Shown here: positions 1 to 7,016 of the stretch, one piece after another
Layout: the number at the start of each line of letters is the position of its first letter
Numbering within the stretch: the first letter of the stretch is position 1
Source of the DNA: Bacteroidota bacterium
GTDB taxonomy: Bacteria > Bacteroidota > Bacteroidia > Chitinophagales > Chitinophagaceae
Reading direction: 5' to 3'
DNA length: 15,002 nucleotides
Assembly (NCBI GenBank): GCA_023436425.1
Contig: JAEZJD010000092.1
Coordinates: 1 to 15,002 of the forward strand
The notes under the pieces: model-generated
Told to the model about the DNA's origin: nothing
The model's database searches: none
Seen by the model: the letters and a program-made list of their open reading frames with translations, nothing else
Translations under genes and position numbers: made by a program

Positions 1-4
1 CCTT

Positions 5-12
5 TACCTTTG
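5..12 (+). promoter_or_regulatory. Probable -7 promoter box for prfC
   Basis: TACCTTTG matches the Bacteroidota -7 consensus TAnnTTTG exactly and lies 62 nt before the prfC ATG. Transcription would start around position 18-20, giving a leader of roughly 55 nt. The matching -33 TTG would fall outside the window, so only half of the promoter is visible. Confidence 0.5.
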
Positions 13-74
13 CAGCCCGAAAATTATAAACCAATCAATAACAGACGCTGAGTTCCTGATCCAGCACTTGTCCA

Positions 75-1661
75 ATGAAGTACGAAAACGAAATACAAAA
101 AAGAAGAACGTTTGCTATCATCTCTCACCCGGATGCGGGGAAAACCACACTGACTGAAAAGTTTCTTCTGTTTGGCGGAGCGATTCAGGTTGCAGGTGCC
201 GTAAAAAGCAATAAGATAAAAAAAGCCGCAACTTCTGATTTCATGGAAATTGAAAGGCAGAGAGGAATCTCTGTAGCAACTTCCGTGATGAGCTTTGAAT
301 ACGCCAACACGTTAATTAATCTGTTAGATACTCCGGGTCACAAGGATTTTGCTGAAGACACTTATCGGACATTAACTGCGGTTGATAGTGTAATTCTGGT
401 GGTAGATAGTGTGAACGGGGTAGAAGAGCAAACACGGCGCCTGATGGAAGTTTGCCGCATGCGTAAAACTCCGGTGATTGTTTTCATTAACAAATTGGAT
501 CGTGATGGAAAAAACAGATTCGATCTGCTCGAGGAAATCGAGAAGGAGCTTTCTATTTCGCTGCACCCTATGACGTGGCCGATAAATCAGGGTAAAGATT
601 TCAAGGGAGTTTATGATCTGCACAATAAAAGCTTGCGTCTTTTTACACCAAACACAAAAGCTTCCGATAGCGATACGATCTCTATTTCTGAGCTGTCCTC
701 AACCATTCTTGATGAAAGACTTGGTGATCGCGACGCGGCAACCCTGCGTGAAGATGTTGAATTGCTTCAGGGCGTTTACGGCGATCTTGATCCGGCATCG
801 TATTTATCAGCAGATGTAGCGCCCGTGTTTTTTGGAAGTGCGATTAACAACTTCGGCGTGAAAGAAATGCTCGATACTTTCATTCGAATAGCTCCTCCGC
901 CGCTTGATCGCGAAACGAACAAAAGAACAGTGTCTGTTGATGAGGGAAAATTCAGCGGGTTTATTTTTAAAATTCATGCGAACCTCGATCCAAAACACAG
1001 GGACAGAATTGCGTTTCTGCGGGTTTGTTCCGGCAAGTTTGAGCGTAACAAATACTTTCATCACGTCCGGCTGGATAAAGACCTTCGATTCAGCAATCCT
1101 TATTCATTTCTTGCCAGGGAAAAAAGCATTGTCGATGATGCCTATCCAGGCGATGTAGTTGGTCTTTTTGATACCGGAAATTTTAAAATTGGAGATACGC
1201 TGACGGAAGGAGAAGAATTTTATTTTACCGGCATTCCTACTTTTTCTCCGGAAATTTTCAAAGAGGTTGTGAATAAAGACCCGATGAAAACAAAGCAACT
1301 GGAAAAAGGTTTGATGCAGCTTACTGATGAAGGTGTTGCGCAATTATTCACACAGTTTGGAGGAAATAAAAAAATAATCGGTTGTGTTGGGGAATTGCAG
1401 TTCGAAGTAATACAATACCGCTTATTGCACGAGTATGGCGCTTCTGTGCAGTTTAATTCCCTGCCATTTTACAAAGCATGTTGGATAACCAGTTCGGATG
1501 AAAAAAAGCTGCAGGATTTTACCCGGTTCAAACATGCGAATATTGCTGAAGACAAAGACGGGCACCTGGTTTACCTGGCACAAAGCGAATGGTTTTTGAA
1601 CACGGAACGAACCAACAACCCCGATATAGAGTTTCACTTTACAAGTGAAGTGCACAAGTAA
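75..1661 (+). CDS. prfC: Peptide chain release factor 3 (RF3), translational GTPase
   Basis: RF3 is a cytoplasmic GTPase that removes RF1/RF2 from the ribosome after peptide release and takes part in post-peptidyl-transfer quality control. The 528-aa product is almost exactly the length of E. coli RF3 (529). The GTPase motifs are all present: P-loop SHPDAGKTT (residues 17-25), switch I RGIS (63-66), G3 DTPGH (85-89) and G4 NKLD (139-142). The RF3-type domains II and III follow, with the stretch GGNKKIIGCVGELQFEV in the C-terminal third. The ATG at 75 fits because RF3 proteins begin only about 15 residues before the P-loop; no clear Shine-Dalgarno sequence precedes it, which is normal in this phylum. 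It is convergent with ppc, with 26 nt between the stop codons. LepA, EF-G and tetracycline-protection proteins share the fold, but the HPDAGKTT P-loop and the length point to RF3. Confidence 0.96.
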   Translation: MKYENEIQKRRTFAIISHPDAGKTTLTEKFLLFGGAIQVAGAVKSNKIKKAATSDFMEIERQRGISVATSVMSFEYANTLINLLDTPGHKDFAEDTYRTLTAVDSVILVVDSVNGVEEQTRRLMEVCRMRKTPVIVFINKLDRDGKNRFDLLEEIEKELSISLHPMTWPINQGKDFKGVYDLHNKSLRLFTPNTKASDSDTISISELSSTILDERLGDRDAATLREDVELLQGVYGDLDPASYLSADVAPVFFGSAINNFGVKEMLDTFIRIAPPPLDRETNKRTVSVDEGKFSGFIFKIHANLDPKHRDRIAFLRVCSGKFERNKYFHHVRLDKDLRFSNPYSFLAREKSIVDDAYPGDVVGLFDTGNFKIGDTLTEGEEFYFTGIPTFSPEIFKEVVNKDPMKTKQLEKGLMQLTDEGVAQLFTQFGGNKKIIGCVGELQFEVIQYRLLHEYGASVQFNSLPFYKACWITSSDEKKLQDFTRFKHANIAEDKDGHLVYLAQSEWFLNTERTNNPDIEFHFTSEVHK

Positions 1662-1676
1662 ACTTTATTGTGCTTT
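1652..1676. terminator. Weak hairpin at the prfC/ppc convergent junction
   Basis: GCACAA (1652-1657) can pair with TTGTGC (1668-1673) around a 10-nt loop, followed on the + strand by only TTT. It covers the prfC stop codon. A second hairpin, TTCACTT/AAGTGAA with a 3-nt loop (1633-1649), sits just before it inside the prfC 3' end. Neither has a long T tract, so Rho-independent termination here is uncertain. Confidence 0.3.
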
Positions 1677-1687
1677 GCTGAGTATCG

Positions 1688-4249
1688 CTACGCCGAATTT
1701 CTTCCCGCATTAATAATTCCAAAAGAAGAACGAACAATGAGCAACTCCAAAATGTGTTTTGCGTCGTCGTTCATTTCTTTTTTGTTCCGCAGTTCTGTCA
1801 ATGCATATTGCTGTATCGTGGTAAGGGGCAATACGATTTTCTCCCGCATATCCACCGACAGCTGGTCTACGGGATAGTCTTGCATTAGCTCAGTGTTGTC
1901 CGATAATTGAAGAATGTACTTCAATGTCAAATCAAATTCATCTTTGATGTTATTCCATATTTTTCCATAAACCGGATCGTCCGCTAAAAAGGAGGTGAGC
2001 GGAAAAAAAGACTTCTTCATTGCCATTTCACAATTGTCAATCAGTGTACGGAAATATTGAGATTGTTTATATAACTGTTTGACTTCCCGAAATCTCCCAT
2101 TCTTATCGAAATACTGCAGCGCTGTGCCCACACCATAGTAACCCGGCACGTTCTGCTTTAATTGACTCCAGGATCCAACAAATGGAATGGCCCTCAAATC
2201 ATTCAATGTAATTTGTGATGTACTTCCTCTTTTCGTCGGGCGACTGCTAATGTTTGTTTCGCTGTAATAGTTGAGTGGGCTAACGTGCTGCAAATAGGAA
2301 AGAAATTGTGGATCGTTTTTAAGCTGCAAGTATGCTTCATAACTCACATTCGCCAATTCGCTTACAAGGCTGTGCTGATCTTTGTTTAAACCTGATTGTT
2401 TTCCCGGAAATAAATCGTTCGTAATTCCTGCGTTGAGCATTTGTTCGATGTTGTATTGCGCCGCATCAACAGTGCCGAAGTTAGAACTCACCGTTTGCCC
2501 CTGAATGGTCAGGTGAATTTCTTTAGTGGAGATTGTATTTCCAATGGAAGCATAAAATTTGTGCGTTTTACCGCCACCCCGAGCCGGTGGTCCGCCGCGG
2601 CCATCAAAGAAAATTACCTCCACTCCATGTTCTTTCGATACGCGGGTGAGCTCTTCCTTTGCCCGGTGAATGCTCCAGTTAGCCATAAAGTATCCGCCAT
2701 CTTTGGTACCGTCGGAAAATCCCACCATAATTATTTGCCTATTGTTCCTTCGTTGCAAATGAGCACTGTAAAGGTTGTGTTCATACAACTGCTTCATTAC
2801 TTCCGGCGCACGTTTCAGGTCATCGATTGTCTCAAACAGTGGCACAATGTCAATTGCAAGTTCCGCGGGAGACCAGCCGCTTAGTAAAAACAATCCATAC
2901 ACCTCCATCATGTTTCGCACACTACCGCAATGACTAATTATGTACCGGTGGCATCCCTGTTCGCCATTTAGCTTTTGAATAGTTCTGACGGCTGCGCATG
3001 ATTGTAAGGTGTCCTTTACTATTCCATCATACAGCTCAACGTTTGCTTTCGTTTTGATATTTGACAGTATTGATGTTTTCTCGTCATCGCTTAATTGCGC
3101 ATAATTGTTAGGAAGAATGTTTTCGGTTTCTGCAATTGTTTGTAACACGAGGTTGTGTATCGAGCTGTCCTGCCGCAAATCAAGTGTGGCGAAATGCAGA
3201 CCGAAAATTTGCACTTTGTAAATAAGGCTGTCAAGCAAATGCAGGAATAAACCGTTATGCTCGCCAACTATAATTTCGCGAATTTTTATAAGCGCATCCA
3301 GCACTTCCTGCTTTGTCAAGTCTGTTCTGCTTCCCGGAACAAAAACGTTGTTATACAGTTTAGATTCTAAGTCTGAAAGAATCGGATCAATTCCTTTGAA
3401 CGTGAGTCTTCGCTTTACTTTGCGCACATCGAGGTAGTAATTTTTGATAATACCTGACCGTAACGCGTCCGCAACTTTTAAAGTGGTTTCAGTAGATACA
3501 TTTGGATTTCCGTCCCGATCGCCGCCAGGCCAAAATCCCATTTTCACTATGGGATTTTCATTAAGATCAATATCCGGATAATTGCTTTTTAGCTCAGTTA
3601 CAATCCGTCCGGCTGCCTGATAAAAAACATTTTCCATGTACCATACAAGGCTCATTGCTTCGTCGTACGGCGTAGGTTTTTGTTTTTTCAACAACGGGGT
3701 TTTTCCAAGTTGTTCCAAATAGGATTTGATGCGGCTTACATTATTTTCTCTCGCTGCCCGCGCAAGATCAGTGATGATGCCCAAAACAGAACCGGGATAA
3801 AATTGTGTGGGATGCGCAGTGAGCACCAGTGCCACCGCAAAGTCGTTTAGTTTTCGCGATAGCTGTTCTGCTACATGCTCCTGAGCAACCTTGCCCTGCA
3901 GGTGTTTTAGGGTGCCCATTCCCGTTACATCATGTGTTTCCGTGAATGCAGCATCTTCCAGCGCATCAAAGAGTACTACTTGCCGCTCCACGTATTGAAT
4001 AAAGCGAAACAACAGATCGTGGCGTTCTTTATCGCTTTTGGAGGTTGTAAACCGTTCAAAAAACGTATTTACGATTTCGGTGGGACTTTGCCCCTTAGTG
4101 TATCCTTCTTCGCAGTGATCTAAAAACATCTGCAGCAAGATGTTTGTCTTTTCTATCCGGGAGAATGGGAGAGAGGTGAACAGGCTATTGTAAAGCTGAA
4201 ATTTTAACCCAACGAAATTCTTGAAATTGTCCAGAGATTGTTGCGCCAT
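1688..4249 (-). CDS. ppc: Phosphoenolpyruvate carboxylase
   Basis: Cytoplasmic anaplerotic enzyme that converts PEP plus bicarbonate to oxaloacetate and phosphate. The 853-aa protein is close to the usual bacterial length (about 880). Active-site landmarks are present: TAHPTQ with the catalytic His at 146, GGDRDGNP (242-249), the LDLRQDS stretch near 356-362, SDGTKDGG (512-519), and the glycine-rich mobile loop FDGRGGPPARGGG (548-560). The chain ends in NAGRNSA where E. coli ends in RNTG; the Asn of that terminus helps bind the inhibitor aspartate in E. coli. I chose the ATG at 4249. An in-frame TTG nine codons upstream (4276) would also work, but an ATG is preferred and the extra residues have no family counterpart. 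ychF lies 58 nt upstream on the same strand, so cotranscription is possible. A weak own -7 box (CAACTTTG on the minus strand, 4281-4274) is also visible. Confidence 0.95.
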   Translation of the reverse strand: MAQQSLDNFKNFVGLKFQLYNSLFTSLPFSRIEKTNILLQMFLDHCEEGYTKGQSPTEIVNTFFERFTTSKSDKERHDLLFRFIQYVERQVVLFDALEDAAFTETHDVTGMGTLKHLQGKVAQEHVAEQLSRKLNDFAVALVLTAHPTQFYPGSVLGIITDLARAARENNVSRIKSYLEQLGKTPLLKKQKPTPYDEAMSLVWYMENVFYQAAGRIVTELKSNYPDIDLNENPIVKMGFWPGGDRDGNPNVSTETTLKVADALRSGIIKNYYLDVRKVKRRLTFKGIDPILSDLESKLYNNVFVPGSRTDLTKQEVLDALIKIREIIVGEHNGLFLHLLDSLIYKVQIFGLHFATLDLRQDSSIHNLVLQTIAETENILPNNYAQLSDDEKTSILSNIKTKANVELYDGIVKDTLQSCAAVRTIQKLNGEQGCHRYIISHCGSVRNMMEVYGLFLLSGWSPAELAIDIVPLFETIDDLKRAPEVMKQLYEHNLYSAHLQRRNNRQIIMVGFSDGTKDGGYFMANWSIHRAKEELTRVSKEHGVEVIFFDGRGGPPARGGGKTHKFYASIGNTISTKEIHLTIQGQTVSSNFGTVDAAQYNIEQMLNAGITNDLFPGKQSGLNKDQHSLVSELANVSYEAYLQLKNDPQFLSYLQHVSPLNYYSETNISSRPTKRGSTSQITLNDLRAIPFVGSWSQLKQNVPGYYGVGTALQYFDKNGRFREVKQLYKQSQYFRTLIDNCEMAMKKSFFPLTSFLADDPVYGKIWNNIKDEFDLTLKYILQLSDNTELMQDYPVDQLSVDMREKIVLPLTTIQQYALTELRNKKEMNDDAKHILELLIVRSSFGIINAGRNSA

Positions 4250-4307
4250 AAAAGAAAAATCTTTCGGTTGCAACAAAGTTGGGTAAATTATTTTGACGGC
4301 TGCTCAC

Positions 4308-5405
4308 TCATACATTGAACCGGAAATGCATTACATCCCCGTCTTTCACCACATATTCCTTTCCCTCGATGCGTAACCGACCGGCATCGCGGGCCGCAGC
4401 TTCTGAGCCGTATTTTACGAAATCATCATAACCGATAACTTCGGCTTTAATAAATCCTTTTTCAAAATCTGTGTGAATGACACCTGCAGCCTGCGGCGCT
4501 TTCCAGCCTTCGTGAATAGTCCAGGCACGAACTTCCTGCACGCCCGCAGTGAAATAGGTGAGCAGGTTAAGCAGTTTGTATGCGGAGTTGATCAAACGAT
4601 TAAGCGCCGGTTCTTTCATTCCATATTCCTGCATGAACATTTCCTGATCATCATGATTTTCCATTTCAGCTATTTGTGCTTCGATGTTGTTGTTCATAAT
4701 GATGATTTGGGCACCTTCCTTGTCGGCTGCTTCCTTCAGCGCTTCTGAATACTTGTTCCCGGTATGCATAGATGCTTCGTCAACGTTTGCTACGTACAAC
4801 ACAGGTTTTGATGTGAGCAAAAACAAATCTGCTATAGCTGCAACGTCTGCATCGTTTAGATTTAATTCCCTGATATTTTTTCCCTGTTCCAAATGCTGCT
4901 TACAGTTCTGGAGCACCTCCAGTTCTGCCTTTGCTTTTGGGTCAGTTTTCGCCATTTTCTCGGTGCGACTTAATTTTTTTTCTACACTTTCCAAATCTTT
5001 CAATTGAAGCTCCGTGTCAATGATTTCTTTGTCGCTGATTGGGTTTATGGCGCCTTCTTCACGCAATACATTTTCATCCTCAAAACAGCGGATAACATGA
5101 ATGATGGCATCTACCTCGCGAATATTACCTAAAAATTTATTTCCTAGTCCTTCGCCTTTGCTTGCGCCTTTCACCAAACCTGCGATGTCCACAATTTCAA
5201 TTTGTGTGGGCACTATGCGATTCGGGTGAACCAGCTCCGCGAGCCTATTCAACCTTTCGTCCGGAACATCGACCAATCCTACATTTGGATCGATGGTGCA
5301 GAAACGATAATTACTCGCCTGTGCCTTTGCGCTGCTGCTCACAGCGTTGAACAACGTTGATTTACCCACGTTTGGAAGACCTACTATACCTGCTTGAAGA
5401 GCCAT
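4308..5405 (-). CDS. ychF: Ribosome-binding ATPase YchF (Obg/OLA1 family)
   Basis: YchF is a universally conserved P-loop NTPase that prefers ATP, binds ribosomes and is linked to oxidative-stress control; in eukaryotes it is OLA1. The 365-aa product matches the family length (E. coli 363). Visible parts are the P-loop GLPNVGKS (9-16), the G3 region DIAGLVKGASKGEGLG (73-88), a helical charged insert likely to form a coiled coil (about 130-178), the NVDE motif (207-210) that replaces the NKxD of true GTPases and explains ATP use, and a C-terminal TGS domain (about 278-362). The ATG at 5405 gives the expected MxLxAGIVGLPN-type start. It is divergent from the SpmAB gene and is followed by ppc after 58 nt. 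Its leader contains an inverted repeat and AACT repeats, described separately. Confidence 0.96.
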   Translation of the reverse strand: MALQAGIVGLPNVGKSTLFNAVSSSAKAQASNYRFCTIDPNVGLVDVPDERLNRLAELVHPNRIVPTQIEIVDIAGLVKGASKGEGLGNKFLGNIREVDAIIHVIRCFEDENVLREEGAINPISDKEIIDTELQLKDLESVEKKLSRTEKMAKTDPKAKAELEVLQNCKQHLEQGKNIRELNLNDADVAAIADLFLLTSKPVLYVANVDEASMHTGNKYSEALKEAADKEGAQIIIMNNNIEAQIAEMENHDDQEMFMQEYGMKEPALNRLINSAYKLLNLLTYFTAGVQEVRAWTIHEGWKAPQAAGVIHTDFEKGFIKAEVIGYDDFVKYGSEAAARDAGRLRIEGKEYVVKDGDVMHFRFNV

Positions 5406-5410
5406 TCTCA

Positions 5411-5434
5411 GTTTGACGTTTAAAGTTTAAAGTT
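5411..5434 (-). repeat. Heptamer repeat immediately before ychF start
   Basis: On the + strand this reads GTTTGAC-GTTTAAA-GTTTAAA-GTT, an approximately 7-nt tandem repeat. Read along the ychF transcript, it places AACT-type units every 7 nt, the last ending 4 nt before the ATG. The sequence is A/C/T-rich, suggesting an unfolded stretch of leader RNA at the ribosome entry site. Its function is unknown. Confidence 0.6.
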
Positions 5435-5461
5435 GGTAGTTGCAGCATTGGCGCAACTACC
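5435..5461. repeat. Perfect 9-bp inverted repeat in the ychF leader
   Basis: GGTAGTTGC (5435-5443) and GCAACTACC (5453-5461) are perfect reverse complements separated by 9 nt. The element lies between the candidate ychF promoter and the ychF ATG, so it could form an RNA hairpin in the leader. As DNA, it could be a binding site for a dimeric regulator. There is no T tract on the minus strand after it, so it is not a standard terminator for that direction. Confidence 0.6.
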
Positions 5462-5478
5462 TTTCAATTTTTTATTTG
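5448..5478 (+). promoter_or_regulatory. Weak candidate promoter for the SpmAB gene
   Basis: TTTATTTG (5471-5478) differs from TAnnTTTG at one fixed base, and a TTG (5448-5450) lies 20 nt upstream of it. The spacing is acceptable, but the element overlaps the inverted repeat and the match is imperfect. It is offered only because no better + strand box is visible before the start at 5556. Confidence 0.25.
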
Positions 5479-5483
5479 GGCGG

Positions 5484-5511
5484 CAAAGATAGTAAGCGGC
5501 TTCACTTGCAA
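5484..5511 (-). promoter_or_regulatory. Probable ychF promoter
   Basis: On the minus strand, TATCTTTG (5491-5484) matches the -7 consensus TAnnTTTG exactly. A TTG (5511-5509) lies 17 nt upstream, near the usual -33 spacing. Transcription would begin about 5477, giving a leader of some 70 nt that contains the inverted repeat and the heptamer repeat. Confidence 0.55.
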
Positions 5512-5520
5512 TAAACCTTT

Positions 5521-5550
5521 AACTTCAAACTATAACTTCAAACTCCAACT
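5521..5550 (+). repeat. AACT repeats immediately before the SpmAB start
   Basis: AACT begins at 5521, 5528, 5534, 5541 and 5547, that is, every 6-7 nt. The longer unit AACTTCAAACT occurs exactly twice (5521-5531 and 5534-5544). The last unit ends 5 nt before the ATG at 5556. This mirrors the arrangement before the divergent ychF gene. Confidence 0.6.
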
Positions 5551-5555
5551 TCCGT

Positions 5556-6962
5556 ATGGCGTTAAGCAGAATTTGGGCAGCATTCATCATCGTAGCAGTG
5601 CTTGTGGCGTTCGTGAGAATTGTCGCCACAGACAATAAGGTGCTTTTCTCAGAAATGGTAACAGGCAAAGCCGGTGATACAGTAAAAGTGAGCAAAGCCG
5701 ACACCACAATATTCTCCCCGGAAAAATTAAGGATGCTCGATTCGGCAAAAACGCTAAAAGAAGGCGGCAAAATGGTTATGCGATCTTCGGACGGACGACT
5801 TCAATATTTTGAAGTACAGGGTGCAGATGGAATAGTAGAAACGTGTAAAAGCGCCGTGAACATCGCCATCGGATTTATTGGTATTATGGCTTTGTTTATG
5901 GGATTTATGAGTATCGCAGAAAAAGCCGGCGGCATCAGAATTTTGTCAAAAATAATTGGTCCCTTCTTTTCCAAATTATTTCCCGAGTTGCCGAGAAATC
6001 ATCCTGCGTACGGACATATGATGATGAATTTTTCTGCAAACCTGATGGGACTTGACAATGCTGCTACTCCATTTGGCTTGAAAGCAATGCAAAGCCTGCA
6101 GGAGATCAATCCATCGCAGGATAGAGCTTCCAATCCACAGATCATGTTTTTGTGCTTGCATGCATCAGGTCTTACCCTCATTCCTGTTAGCATCATTGCA
6201 GCGCGGGCTGCACTGAAAGCAGAGAACCCTACAGACATTTTCATCCCATGCATGATTGCCACTTTTGTAGCGACCATTGCAGCAATGTTTATTGTTTCAT
6301 TTAAACAGAAGATCAACATTTTTCAACCTGTGATCATTGCATGGATTGGCGGGATCTCGGCAGTTATTGCCTTGTTGGTTATTTATCTCACTCGCTTAAG
6401 AGCGGAAGATGTTCAGTCGTTCTCGGGGCTTTGGAGTAACGCGATTATTCTTGGAATTTTTTTCCTGATTGTGCTGGGAGGATTATACAAAAAGATCAAC
6501 ATATTTGATGCATTCATAGAAGGCGCAAAGGGCGGCTTCGAAATAGCTGTTCGGATCATTCCGTACTTAGTTGGTATGCTCGTTGCCATAAGTCTGCTGC
6601 GCACTAGTGGCACGTTCGATTCTGTTATTTCAGGAATGAAAACCTTGTTTGCCGCGTTGGGTACCGACACACGTTTTGTTGAAGGTTTGCCAACAGCACT
6701 TATTAAGCCATTGAGCGGAGGCGGCGCAAGAGGCATGATGATCGATACCATGAAAGCACATGGCGCCGATTCATTCGCCGGAAGATTGGCGTGCATTTTA
6801 CAGGGTTCTTCGGACACCACGTTCTATGTTATTGCTGTTTACTTCGGCGCAGTTTCCATCAGAGATACACGCTACGCTGTTGGTGCTATGCTGTTAGCTG
6901 ATCTTGTAGGCATCATCACCTCTATCTTGCTTTGCTACATGTTTTTCGGTGCAAGTGCATAA
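5556..6962 (+). CDS. SpmA-SpmB fused membrane protein, nucleoside-recognition (Gate) family
   Basis: The 468-aa integral membrane protein corresponds to B. subtilis SpmA and SpmB joined in one chain. The N-terminal half holds a first membrane helix (about 5-23), a polar, probably extracytoplasmic insert (about 28-95), then helices and the SpmA-like signature NFSANLMGLDNAATPFGLKA (158-177). The C-terminal half holds GAKGGFEIAVRIIPYLVGML (323-342), KPLSGGGARGMMID (384-397) and ILQGSSDTTFYVIAVYFGAV (414-433), typical of SpmB. Both halves belong to the Gate/nucleoside-recognition family (Pfam PF07670). In Bacillus these proteins affect spore-core dehydration. In a presumed non-sporulating Bacteroidota the role is not established; transport of a small solute is only an inference. 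The polar insert is longer than in Bacillus SpmA. The start at 5556 gives a clean first helix. The stop codon overlaps the terminator of the convergent SusCD operon. Confidence 0.9.
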   Translation: MALSRIWAAFIIVAVLVAFVRIVATDNKVLFSEMVTGKAGDTVKVSKADTTIFSPEKLRMLDSAKTLKEGGKMVMRSSDGRLQYFEVQGADGIVETCKSAVNIAIGFIGIMALFMGFMSIAEKAGGIRILSKIIGPFFSKLFPELPRNHPAYGHMMMNFSANLMGLDNAATPFGLKAMQSLQEINPSQDRASNPQIMFLCLHASGLTLIPVSIIAARAALKAENPTDIFIPCMIATFVATIAAMFIVSFKQKINIFQPVIIAWIGGISAVIALLVIYLTRLRAEDVQSFSGLWSNAIILGIFFLIVLGGLYKKINIFDAFIEGAKGGFEIAVRIIPYLVGMLVAISLLRTSGTFDSVISGMKTLFAALGTDTRFVEGLPTALIKPLSGGGARGMMIDTMKAHGADSFAGRLACILQGSSDTTFYVIAVYFGAVSIRDTRYAVGAMLLADLVGIITSILLCYMFFGASA

Positions 6963-6987
6963 AAAAAGCTGCCTGATTAAGGCAGCT
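6961..6987 (-). terminator. Rho-independent terminator of the complete SusCD operon
   Basis: AGCTGCC (6967-6973) pairs with GGCAGCT (6981-6987) around a 7-nt loop. On the minus strand the hairpin is followed by seven T residues (6967-6961, the first pairing as the base of the stem), 30 nt after the SusD stop codon at 7017. The T tract overlaps the SpmAB stop codon (6960-6962). On the + strand the stem lacks a T tract, so it should work mainly leftward. Confidence 0.85.
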
Positions 6988-7016
6988 CTTAAGAAGAAAT
7001 CTTCTATTTAATTCTC

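Noticed and set aside
2441..2884. 147-codon + strand frame inside ppc
   Set aside because: It lies wholly antisense to a well-conserved part of ppc and has no protein features of its own.
4250..4276. TTG start nine codons upstream of the ppc ATG
   Set aside because: The ATG at 4249 is a better start and the added residues have no counterpart in the family.
6413..6820. 135-codon minus-strand frame inside the SpmAB gene
   Set aside because: Antisense shadow of conserved Gate-family motifs; composition follows the sense gene.
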